64,000 bases of DNA from Cephalotrichum gorgonifer (taxonomy: Eukaryota; Ascomycota; Sordariomycetes; Microascales; Microascaceae), in the NCBI GenBank assembly GCA_900312665.1, contig ONZQ02000018.1, positions 582,264 to 646,263 on the forward strand, in the 5' to 3' direction. The notes beneath the pieces are model-generated. The model had not been told where the DNA came from, ran no database searches, and worked only from the letters and a program-made list of their open reading frames with translations. Made by a program: the position numbers and the translations under genes. Positions 46,808 to 56,852 of this stretch are shown in pieces (positions within the stretch are counted from its first letter, which is position 1; every line of letters begins with the position of its first letter).

Positions 46808-49800
46808 ATGGCGGACTACGACGATAGCTACGACTACGATGATTACGAGGACACCAACATCACGCCCGAGGACTGCTGGGCCGTGATAGCATCCTTCTTC
46901 GACCACAAAGGACTTGCCTCTCAGCAAGTCGATTCATTCAATGAATTCACCACTTCGAGCGTGCAGCACCTCGTCAACGAGTACTCGCACATAACCCTCG
47001 ACCAGCCCTCACCCCCCAGCAACGATGGCCGAACCTACGCCCTCCGGCGGTACGAAGTCAACTTTGGCAAAGTCATGGTGTCCCGCCCATCCATAACAGA
47101 GTCTGACGGCCGCGAGTCCGTCCTCCTCCCGTACGAGTGCCGCGACCGCAACCTGACGTACGCAAGTCCGCTGTACATTCGCATCACGAAGAAGATCACC
47201 CTGGCCGTGGAAGAGCCGATACCCCTCCACGAGATGGACGAGGAGCAGCGCGAAACCTACGCTAGGACTCAGGTAGAGCCCACCGAGATCCATTGGGAGG
47301 ACGAGGATGTCGACCCCGAGCAGGAGGACGACAAGGACGATTCCAAGCATATCCAGTTCGTTGGGCGATTGCCTGTCATGGTCAGGTCGGATATCTGCCA
47401 TCTTAAGCACGAGACCGAAGACGGGCTCTTCCTCCTCAACGAGTGCCCCTACGACCAGGGCGGCTACTTCATCATCAACGGTAGCGAAAAGGTGCTCATC
47501 GCCCAAGAGCGCTCTGCTGCCAATATCGTGCAGGTCTTCAAGAAGGCACAGCCCAGTCCTTATGCGTATACTGCTGAGATTCGCAGCGCTCTGGAGAGGG
47601 GCTCTCGCCTGATTTCCCAGCTGGCCCTCCGCCTCTACACAAAGGGTGAGAAGCGGGGTGGCGCCTCGGGCGGACCCTTCGTTCGCACTACCGTTCCTTA
47701 CGTCAAGGCCGAACTGCCCGTCGCGATTGTCTTCCGCGCTCTCGGCGTGGTGTCTGACGAGGACATCCTGAACCACATCTGCTACGACCGTAACGACAGC
47801 CAGATGCTCGAGATGCTCCGGCCATGCATTGAGGAGGCCTTTGTGGTCCAGGACCGCGAAGTTGCTCTTGACCACATCGGTAAGCGTGGGCAGGGTGGTT
47901 ATGTGCTCACCCGCGACAAGCGAATCCGGACGGCCAAGGAGATTCTCCAGAAGGAGACGCTCCCTCACATCTCTCAGACCGAGGGAAGCGAGACCAGGAA
48001 GGCCTTCTTCCTCGGCTATATGGTCCACAAGCTGCTCCAGTGCGCCCTCGGCCGGAGAGACGTCGATGACCGTGATCACTTTGGCAAGAAGCGACTCGAT
48101 CTTGCTGGCCCACTTCTCGCCAAGCTATTCCGGAACATTATAAGGCGTATCAACTCGGAGCTTTCGGCCTACATGAAGATGTGCATCCAGCAGAACAAGA
48201 AGTTCCAGATTGTCAACGGAATCCGCTTGACGACCCTAACCAATGGTATGAAGTACTCGCTCGCCACGGGCAACTGGGGAGACCAGAAAAAGGCCATGAG
48301 CTCCACGGCGGGTGTCTCCCAGGTGCTCAACCGCTATACTTTCGCGTCCACGCTGTCCCATCTTCGCCGCACCAACACGCCAATCGGAAGGGACGGCAAG
48401 TTGGCTAAACCGCGCCAGCTGCACAACACTCACTGGGGGCTGGTCTGCCCTGCCGAAACGCCCGAAGGCCAGGCCTGTGGCCTGGTCAAGAACTTATCCC
48501 TGATGTGCTTCGTCAGCGTTGGGACGCCGTCTGACCCGATCGTCGAGTTCATGATAAACAGAGGCATGGAGGTAGTCGAGGAGTACGAGCCCCTGCGGTT
48601 CCCCAACGCGACCAAGGTGTTCGTCAACGGAGTGTGGGTTGGTATCCATCAGGACCCTAAGCACCTGGTGGGCGAGATGCTCAACACCAGGCGGGCAGCC
48701 TACTTCCCCAGTGAGGTGTCCCTGGTAAGAGACATCCGAGACAGGGAGTTCAAGATCTTCTCCGACGCCGGTCGTGTCATGCGGCCTCTGTTCGTGGTCC
48801 ATCAGGAGGATAAGGAACACCTGAAGGCCACGAAGGGAAGTCTGGTCCTCACGAAGAACCAGGTTATTCAGATGTCGGAGGAGCGGGACCTGCCGCTCAA
48901 CGAACGGCAGATCAAGTGGACGGACCTCGTTACTAGCGGAGCCGTCGAGTATCTTGACGCCGAGGAGGAGGAGACGGCCATGATTTGCATGACGCCGGAA
49001 GACTTGGACCAGTATCGCTTGAAGAAGGCCGGCATTGACATCCCCGTGGACGTCGGTGACGACCCCAACAAGCGACTGAAGACCAGGCTGAACCCGACCA
49101 CTCACATGTATACCCACTGCGAGATCCACCCCAGCATGATTCTCGGTATTTGCGCCAGCATCATCCCCTTCCCTGATCATAACCAAGTAAGTTTACCACC
49201 TGGTCTTCGTTGTTCTCATGTCGTCTTCTTCTCTTTACCACCTCTTCCCTCTCTTCCTCTCTTTCGCTCTCACAGTACGTCGCTGTGGTCATTGCGGTCG
49301 GCTAACCAGAGTTCTACAGTCTCCCCGTAATACCTACCAATCTGCCATGGGCAAGCAAGCCATGGGCTTCTTCCTCACCAACTACTCTCGCAGGATGGAC
49401 ACGATGGCCAACATTCTGTATTATCCGCAGAAGCCTCTGGCTACGACACTGGCGATGGAGCATCTCAAGTTCCGCGAGCTCCCTGCCGGACAGAACGCCA
49501 TTGTCGCAATCGCCTGCTACTCGGGTTACAACCAGGAAGATTCGGTTATTATGAATCAGAGCAGTATCGACCGAGGCATTTTCAGGAGTCTCTTCTTTAG
49601 GTCCTACACGGACTGCGAGAAGCGCGTGGGGATCAACCTCGTGGAGAGGTTCGAGAAGCCGTTCAGGAGCGAGACACTGCGGCTCAAACACGGTACTTAT
49701 GACAAGCTGGACGACGATGGTATCGTGGCACCGGGAGTCCGTGTCTCCGGTGAGGACATTATCATCGGCAAGACGTCACCTCTGAGCGCAGAGGCACAGG

Positions 49801-50803
49801 AGCTTGGCCAGCGGACTACCCAGCACACCCAGAGGGACGCCTCGACTCCCCTCCGAAGTACCGAGAGCGGCATCATCGACCAGGTTGTCATGACGACGAA
49901 TCAGGACGGCATGAGATACGTCAAGGTCCGTGTCAGGACCACCAAGATCCCCCAGATTGGTGACAAGTTTGCCTCTCGTCACGGGCAGAAGGGTACGATC
50001 GGACTCACGTACCGACAAGAGGACATGCCCTTCACGCGGGAGGGAATCACGCCCGACATCATCATCAACCCCCACGCCATTCCTTCTCGAATGACAATCG
50101 CCCATTTGATCGAGTGTCTCCTCAGTAAGGTGGCCACACTCAAGGGCCTGGAGGGCGATGCTACCCCGTTCACGGATGTCACCGTCGACTCGGTGTCGGC
50201 GCTCCTCCGCCAGGAGGGATACCACTCGCGTGGATTTGAGATTATGTACAACGGCCACACGGGACGGAAGTTGCGAGCTCAGGTCTTCTTCGGCCCAACT
50301 TACTACCAGAGGCTGCGCCACATGGTCGACGATAAGATTCACGCGCGCGCTCGCGGTCCCGTTCAGATCATGACTAGGCAGCCCGTGGAAGGTCGTGCTC
50401 GTGATGGTGGTCTTCGATTCGGAGAAATGGAACGTGATTGTATGATTGCGCACGGAGCGGCGTCGTTCCTGAAGGAGAGGCTGTTCGAGGTATCCGATGC
50501 ATTCCGCGTGCATATTTGCGAGATCTGCGGGTTGATGACTCCTATCGCGTAAGTTGGCCTTTACCCTTCCTCGGCCGTCCCTCGGACAATCCCCCTCCCC
50601 CCAGGTTTGTATAACTGTTACTAACAAGTCTTTCCTACAGAAACCTCTCGAAGCAGTCGTTTGAGTGCCGTCCCTGCAAGAACAAGACGAAGATTGCGCA
50701 GGTCCACATCCCTTACGCGGCGAAGCTTCTCTTCCAGGAGCTTCAGTCCATGAACATCGCCGCCAGGATGTTTACGGATAGGTCTGGTGTCACTATCCGG
50801 TAA
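46808..50803 (+). CDS. RPB2: RNA polymerase II second-largest subunit
   Basis: Beta-like catalytic subunit of Pol II. Exons 46808-49186, 49320-50548 and 50641-50803 give 1256 residues, typical of fungi. The acidic N-terminus (DDSYDYDDYEDTNITPEDCW) is typical of fungal RPB2. Diagnostic blocks include GYFIINGSEKVLIAQER, the fork region SHLRRTNTPIGRDGKLAKPRQLHNTHWGLVCPAETPEGQACGLVKNLSLM, NQSPRNTYQSAMGKQAMG, GYNQEDSVIMNQSS, GDKFASRHGQKGTIG and GEMERDCMIAHGA. The C-terminal zinc site (CEICG...CRPCKNK) is split by intron 2. The NQSPRNTYQ junction across intron 1 confirms that splice. The Pol II assignment rests on the N-terminus and the overall match; Pol I and Pol III homologues differ in these blocks. 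Confidence 0.97.
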
Positions 50804-51463
50804 GGGGAAGAAAAAGGGGGCTAGTCTGTATCATTTATTCGAAGGGGGGGCGGGGGAGGAGGGGGAGGAACGAGAAGATCATAGGCGATGCGTTGAGTTT
50901 TACTGGGCGTTACGGTGCCGGGAGGGATATAGTCAGGGAGGGGAGGAAGGGCCATGCATCATGTTTAGACTGAAGCAAAGAAGGTTGGAGAGCAAGGGGA
51001 TCGGAGAAGTACCTTACGGGCTTCCGTCTATTCGACTACGAACCCCTGTTTTGGTCCGCAATGAGATAGTCGACCTTGTTCTTTTTCCGAGGACGTGGTT
51101 GGAAATGTACCATAATACACCCCACAATAACTTCATTTGCATGTAGCGCAACCTCGTCTCGGAAGTGCCATGTTAGATGTCAATAGTGGGCGAATAATAT
51201 ATGCACCGGGAAGCAGCAGTATTTTTCACAATGGTGTTGCCGGGGATTCCTTGATTCCTTGATCGTGTGTGAGATGAGAATATGTTACATCCAGAAGTCT
51301 ATGAATGCGTGAAGTCTACTACTATTGTACAAGGAGGAGAGAGAGGTAGTGTACAAGACGGACCCCAGGTGCCCCCCCATCACCATCTCCGTCGAGCCCA
51401 ACTAGTTTAACATCCACCATGCGCACTCATACACACCCATGAGCCGCGGGCACATCCACCGGC
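50804..51463. other. Convergent intergenic region
   Basis: 660 bases between the stops of RPB2 (+) and the PET117-like gene (-). It is purine-rich just after RPB2. No coding content is recognisable. Confidence 0.5.
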
Positions 51464-51899
51464 CTATCCTTTCGTGCCTCCTCCTGCTTCGTCATTCGTC
51501 GAACTCCGGACGGTCTGCTCCTTCTTGTAGTCGGCCTCTAGAGCCCGCTGCAGGTCGAAGTCGAGCTGGCGCTCCTTCTTGACTTGGGTCTTCGCCATGT
51601 CACGAATGACGCCCTCGTGCATTGCCTGGTCTTCGTCAGTCTCATGATAATACGAACAAGTAGAAAACTCGTCCTGAGTTTTATCATATAATGTTATCTC
51701 GCGTGTTGGCGGATGAGCAATGTAAACGAGGGTTTTGTGTGAGGGCCGGACGGTGAAGTGAGAGAAGCCGGAGGGGGAGAGAAGAGAGGCGCAGGCTACT
51801 TACCGACCGCTCGGCCTCTTGCTGGAAGTGGACGAAGACCACGGTGGAGAGGGCGAAGAGGGAGGTTGCCCCGAGGGTGATCTTGGAGGCTCGGGACAT
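51464..51899 (-). CDS. PET117-like cytochrome c oxidase assembly factor
   Basis: Small mitochondrial inner-membrane-associated protein linked to heme a and Pet191/Cox15-stage assembly of cytochrome oxidase; the role is known from yeast and human. Exons 51899-51804 and 51625-51464 give 85 residues. The N-terminus MSRASKITLGATSLFALSTVVFVHFQQEAERS is the family hallmark: a basic start, one hydrophobic segment and then a charged helix. The second exon (MHEGVIRDMAKTQVKKERQLDFDLQRALEADYKKEQTV) is the conserved coiled region. The intron-proximal acceptor at 51626 was picked because ERS|AMHEGV stays in phase; an AG six bases upstream does not. It is divergently transcribed from the V-ATPase G gene across about 500 bases. 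Confidence 0.85.
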
Positions 51900-52396
51900 G
51901 GCGGCGGGCTGGATTTCGTGGAGGGAGTGAAGCGAGTTACTTTGAGATTCGTACCTCAAAAGTCATGCCACTTGAATGAGTTCAATGGCTGCCAAACTGG
52001 ATATGAGAGAGAGTTCGCGCTGCGAAAGCTATCCACAGCTGCTGCTACTGGTGGGTGGTGAATTGATTCTGCTTACATGCATAATAATCACATGTCTCAT
52101 GGGCCTACTCTAATACTCGTACGATACATACCAGTAGTTTGTTACATGCATAGCGTCTGCCCCCACTCAAGGTGCTTGGGGGGGTGGGATACATTGTATT
52201 AGCTCATCATTCAACCTCGAAACTGGGAACAGCTGCACAACACCAAGCACGTACCCGGAGACCACGAGACCTCTCCCCCTGGAATCAAACCAACCATCAA
52301 CTTCGAAACCGCGCGCCCGATAATACCATTCGAGACGACCCGCTAGTCCTCCTAGCCGAACCTCAACCCTCCTAATACCGAACGAAATCAGACACC
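51900..52396. promoter_or_regulatory. Short bidirectional promoter region, PET117-like and VMA10
   Basis: 497 bases between two start codons on opposite strands, both for small proteins of energised membranes (mitochondrion and vacuole). No specific motif is identified. Shared regulation is possible but is inference. Confidence 0.5.
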
Positions 52397-53184
52397 ATGG
52401 CATGTCCAACTCAGCTCCCAGAGCTGTACCATCCCCGTGATAACGACTTTCCGCCCGGGCAAACCATCCTAACGTGGTTCTCTCTGTAGTCGGCGCAACA
52501 CTCCGCGGGCATCCAGACCCTTCTCGACGTGCGTACACCTCCCCCGCGAGCCTCGGTCGGCGCAAAGGCAGCCTCAGAGGGGGCGCAGGCCAGGCATAGC
52601 TAACTCGACCAACTTGTCTCCCAGGCCGAGAGGGAAGCTTCCAAAATTGTCGACAAGGGTACATATCCCACATCCCAACGCTCCGCGGAGAGACACACGC
52701 TAACCTGTCTTCGTTTTAATAGCTAAGGAGTGTACGGACCCCACTGCAGGATCAACAGCCCCCCATCCAGCTCAAGCATCCAGATACTGACGAAACGACT
52801 CCCCAGACCGCACGAAGCGCGTAAAGCAGACTAGGGAGGAGGCAAAGAAGGAGTCAGAGAACGCCCGGAAAGCCACGGAGGAGAAGTACAGGAAATATAA
52901 CGGCGAGGTATGCTTTGCTACCAGTCTCCCGCCCCCCCCTCTCTCCTTAAATCCCCAGGCGACGAGCTAGCTCGAGCCACGGAATCCGTTCATACTCGCT
53001 GACACGTCTCCTTCCTAACCAGAACACCGCGTCGAACGCTACCCTCGAGAAGGAGGCACTCGAGGAGGCGGAGGGGGAGATGAAGGAGCTCAAGGCAGAA
53101 GGGGAGAAGAACACGGCCGCTGCCGCCGGCCTGCTTCTGGAGGGAATCCGTGATGCCCAGCCCACCGTACCCGTCTTCTACTAG
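52397..53184 (+). CDS. VMA10: V-type ATPase subunit G (Vma10)
   Basis: Peripheral-stalk subunit of the vacuolar proton pump; pairs with subunit E to brace V1 against Vo. 115 residues, close to yeast's 114. Six exons: 52397-52399 (ATG alone), 52490-52528, 52625-52658, 52723-52731 (9 bases), 52807-52907, 53023-53184. The joined protein reads SAQHSAGIQTLLDAEREASK, then IVDKAKEYRTKRVKQTREE, then a charged coiled coil, as in the family. Intron 1 begins with GC, not GT (GCATGT...TGTAG), with a CTAAC branch site 18 bases before the acceptor. The 9-base microexon supplies most of A-K-E and the first base of the next Tyr. No frame works without it. The assignment is firm; the first exon could differ if another ATG is used. 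Confidence 0.92.
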
Positions 53185-53426
53185 TGAACAGGCAAGACAA
53201 CTCGTTACCAGCGGGATATGGATTTCAAATGGAGTTTGTGTGTGGATGTGGTCGTACCTCATGCATAAGGTTCGGCGCGCGGTACCCACAAGTCGTTAGA
53301 TTGGTAGGAACTTACACCTACGGGAGCTTCTAGCGCTGAGAGCGGATGGGCGGTTCTAGATTCTCCACCTGCTTTTCTTTTTTGCTATGCCTAGCTAGAA
53401 TATTATCTTATGACGCCCCCAGTACC

Positions 53427-55362
53427 CTAGTTCGGCTCCAGCAACTCGGCTAGAGTAGCGAGCATCTCCCTCGTGTCCTTGTCTTCTTCCTCTGCCTCCT
53501 CATCGAGCTCCCCCAGCTGCTCCAGGATGGTAGCCTTGATCGTGTCCAGGCCCAGGCCACTCTTCCCGAGGAGCTCCACCGTTCTGGTCCTCGCCCCGTC
53601 GTCCTCGGCGATCAGCCAGGCAAGGATAAGGTCAATCGTCTGCAGCGCGAGGAGACCAGCCTCTAACCGTCGTGATAGGAGCTCCGCGCGCTGGACGTCC
53701 TCATCCTCGTCCGCAAACGTAGGGTTCGGCCGGACCTTGCTGAGCCTCGCGGCGTACTCCTCTCTCAGGCTCAGCAGCCGCGCTAGCTTCGCATAGTCCT
53801 TCTCGACGAACTTGGCCAGCGTCCGGATCCTCTCGGCCGAGCTCGCCGGCAGCAGCCTGAGCATCGACACGAAGATGCCCAGGAGGTGCTCCACCGCCTC
53901 CGCGTCGTGGCTCTTCATGAACATGGTGAAGGTGGGCTTCAGTCCGCCCGCGCTCACGAGCTGCCTGCACACCTCCTCCCCGCCCTTGGCCCCCGCCGCG
54001 GCGTGGTTGAGCAGGCGCAGCGCGCAGGGCTTGCTCGCGCCGCCCTCCTTGAGCATGATCAGGCACAGCTCCACCCCCTCGGCCTCGACGAATTTCGCCT
54101 TGCCTTCCGGCCGGTCCACGAGCGCTGTGAGGATCTCGAACAGGTTCGCCATGTACTCCTCCTCCTCCCCCGAGGTGTCCGGGTCCCGCTTCCGGTAGGC
54201 GGCCGCCAGCTGCAGCACCGTGTCGATCGCCCCCAGCCTCACTAGGCGCTCTCGGTTCTCCTGCGCCGACTGTGCAAGGATGGCCACCATCTCGGCTGCG
54301 TACTGCTTATTCTGGCTCACCTCGCTCTCGCGGCGCTGCGCCCGGTCGACGAGCCACCGGAGCAGCCTCTCATCGGCCCCGATCTTCCCCGCCACGGCCT
54401 CCCGCGAGCAGAGGTTCTCGAGGATGGACATGGCGTGGTAGACGCCCTCCCGGTCGCGCTCGTCCTTCTCGTCCAGCCGCGAGAGGTTCGAGAACAGGAG
54501 GTCGAGCAGGTCCGCCTCCATCATCGCGTCCACCAGAGCGCCCCACTGCTCGTCGTCTGCCGTGACACTGTCGTCGGTCAGCTCGTCGAGCACGTCCATC
54601 ACGCCTATCGCGATGTCGGTGTTCTCATGCGCCAGTAGGCCCACGAGGCTCCCCGCGCAGCCCAGCCGCACGAGCTCGGTATAGAGCTCCGGGAACTGGG
54701 AGAGGATCGAGAGCGTCTTGATGTCCGAGTCGAGGTCGCTCTCGCTCGCCATGAAGCGCTGTGGCTCATCCTCGTGCTTCGCCCGTAGCTCGGCGTTCTT
54801 CGTGATGTGCTTCTCGAAGCTGAGCGCCGTTTTCCGCAGCCAACCCGCGTCGATCTTGTCTGCGCCGGCGTCGTTGGCGTCGTCCTTGCCTTCTAGGTAG
54901 TCGAGGATTTCGTCTTCGCGCTTCGTGATGCCGCCTCCGAAGAATCGTCCCTCCTCGTCATCTGGGGGCATTTCGGGCCCATAATCGTCGGCATCGCCGT
55001 CGCCATCCCGAGCCTCGTCCCTCTCCCGTGCGGGTGAATGCCGGCTGCCGTGCGCGTTGCTGTCTATCTTCGCCGCCTTGTAAACCTCGTCTAAAGCCCT
55101 CAGGAGGGAAGTTAGCATTCCTATCCGACAGACTCCTCGGAATTCAGGGCGGGACTCGGGATGTATACGGACTCGGATCTCGAGGTGCTTCTATCTTGCG
55201 CTTGTTGGGCTGCCCAGACGCCTGGGCGTGCTAGGAAGAGGTGTCAGTCAGTCTCGAAATGTGTGAAGGAGAGAGAGCAACACTATTAATAGCCGTGATG
55301 GCATCATGTGGAGAGGAATTTCGAGAGCTACTAACCTTGAAAATATCATCTACACTTGACAT
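53427..55362 (-). CDS. Beta-catenin-like protein 1 homologue (CTNNBL1, NAP)
   Basis: Armadillo-like helical protein that, in animals and fission yeast, associates with the Prp19/CDC5L splicing complex in the nucleus. Exons 55362-55336, 55230-55169 and 55098-53427 give 586 residues, close to the human protein. The N-terminus MSSVDDIFK, followed by a basic nuclear-import-like run (NKRKIEAP), is typical. An acidic disordered stretch (~residues 50-90) precedes FFGGGITKREDEILDYLE and the long repeat array (LSILSQFPELYTELVRLGCAGSLVGLLAHENTDIAIGVMDVLDELTDD). The C-terminus is acidic. The donor at 55168 (GTATAC) is chosen so that DPSPALDEVYKAAK is in phase. It is convergent with VMA10 (242 bases) and divergent from the histidine phosphatase. 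Confidence 0.92.
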
Positions 55363-55716
55363 TGGCGCGTTTGGCTTTCAGTATAAGCTGTTTAAGCTAT
55401 CGCAGGTTAATTTACATCCAGTCGTCGCGACACGGGCAATAAGTCGAGACAATGCACCACAGCTTCGATTGTGCAGGTAACGCGGTTACTCGTCAAAAGG
55501 GGCATTCACATTATATGCAACAGACCATTTGAAATACCCCACCCCTCCCGAATGACTCCTCTGAAGTACATGACTCCTCCAAGGTACAAGCAAGTACGAG
55601 ACAAGCTAGCTACCCATCTTGTTAGACGCCAGTCATTGACACATCCCCTTTCTACTTCTTCCTACTTCCGTAACAATAACCTCCTCGGAAACTCTACTCT
55701 CATTCTCACCGTCGCG
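55363..55716. promoter_or_regulatory. Bidirectional promoter region, CTNNBL1 and histidine phosphatase
   Basis: 354 bases between start codons facing away from each other. The side near 55717 is C/T-rich. No specific site is recognised. Confidence 0.5.
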
Positions 55717-56599
55717 ATGCCCCCAACGATCGTTCTTGTACGGCATAGTCAGGCCTTTCACAATGCCACAAATAAGTCTCTCTGTTTCCCGAGCTCGCTC
55801 GCTGTAAATGCTCCTTAACCACTAACACCCACCACAGAACTACACCCTCCATGACCCCCCGCTGACAGACGAGGGCCATGGGCAATGTACGGTCTTAAGG
55901 GAGAGCCTTAAGCAGAGGCTCGAGGGAGAGACTGACATTGCCATCGTGGTGAGTCCTCTGAAGCGGACCCTCCAGACAGCCTTGGGTTCTCTGGACTGGT
56001 TGATAGAACGCGGTATCCCCATCACGGCCGATGCTGGTTGGCAAGGTAGGCCCGTATCCTAACGGGGAACGCTCCCTTTAAACAAACGCGCCCATCTTCA
56101 CACCTACCTCTACCAAATACCTGACAGCAGCCGCGCGCCTGTCGCCCGCCCCCGTGTTATAGAAACCTCAGCCAAGCCGTGTGACACTGGCAGTCCCGTG
56201 TCCAAGCTGGCTGCTGAGTTTCCCTCGGTGGACTTCTCAGGTGTTGACCCCGTCTTCCCGGACAAGACGTCCCCTGCCGGGAGCAAATACTTCCCTACCA
56301 GAGGTGCCATTATCGCAAGAGCGCAGTCTTGCTTGCGCAGCTTGTACCAGAGGCCGGAGAAATGGCTGATCGTTGTCTCCCATGGCGGGTTCTTGCGTAT
56401 GGGAGTGTCGGGATGGTGGTTCTCCAACAGCGACTACAGGATCTTCGATTTCGATGGTAGCCCAGACACGGAGCTGCCCTTGAAGTTAGTGCAATGGGAG
56501 TCTACCGTGGCCGGAGGGTTGGGCCAGTCCACGACTTCTCCGGTTGAGATAGGGTCAGGACTACGGGAGGACGAGGAGGAACCCGTCAGTGCGCCCTAG
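55717..56599 (+). CDS. Histidine phosphatase (phosphoglycerate mutase-like)
   Basis: Branch-1 histidine phosphatase superfamily; the substrate cannot be told. The catalytic His is in LVRHSQAFHN near the start, the second His in VVSHGGFLRMG, and SPLKRTLQTA carries the conserved Arg. LHDPPLTDEGH and WQETSAKPCDTGSP complete the family pattern. Exon 2 ends at 56045 and exon 3 is 56163-56599; its acceptor TTATAG was chosen because nearer AGs break the frame. Intron 1 is the problem: no normal GT-AG pair of usual length works. An AT-AC intron (55772-55835) gives exons 55717-55771 and 55836-56045, 233 residues and the family spacing HNATKNYTLHD. A 34-base GT-AG intron (55804-55837) gives 243 residues with a ten-residue insertion. 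The family is certain; the 5' exon join is not. Confidence 0.85.
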
Positions 56600-56852
56600 T
56601 CAGGGGTACCGTCGTTCGCTCCTGGTAACCAACTGACCCTACCTTCATCGGTTGGGATAGCTAGTCATGGTGAGAGACGGGTAATCGGAATGGAAACAGC
56701 GTCAAAGCAAGCGATAGGGGCATTTACATCTATACATAGTATACATATATAAAAACATACATACCACCACCTAGGTGCTGTTAGTGGAGCCGTGACAACG
56801 CCGGTAAGTGGTCTGTGGTAGCCAGCCCTCGAAGGGCAGGCCTCATGACGCG

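Noticed and set aside
55804..55837. 34-base GT-AG intron in the histidine phosphatase as the preferred model
   Set aside because: It has a decent donor and CTAAC branch site, but it is shorter than normal fungal introns and inserts ten residues before a conserved block. It is kept only as an alternative.
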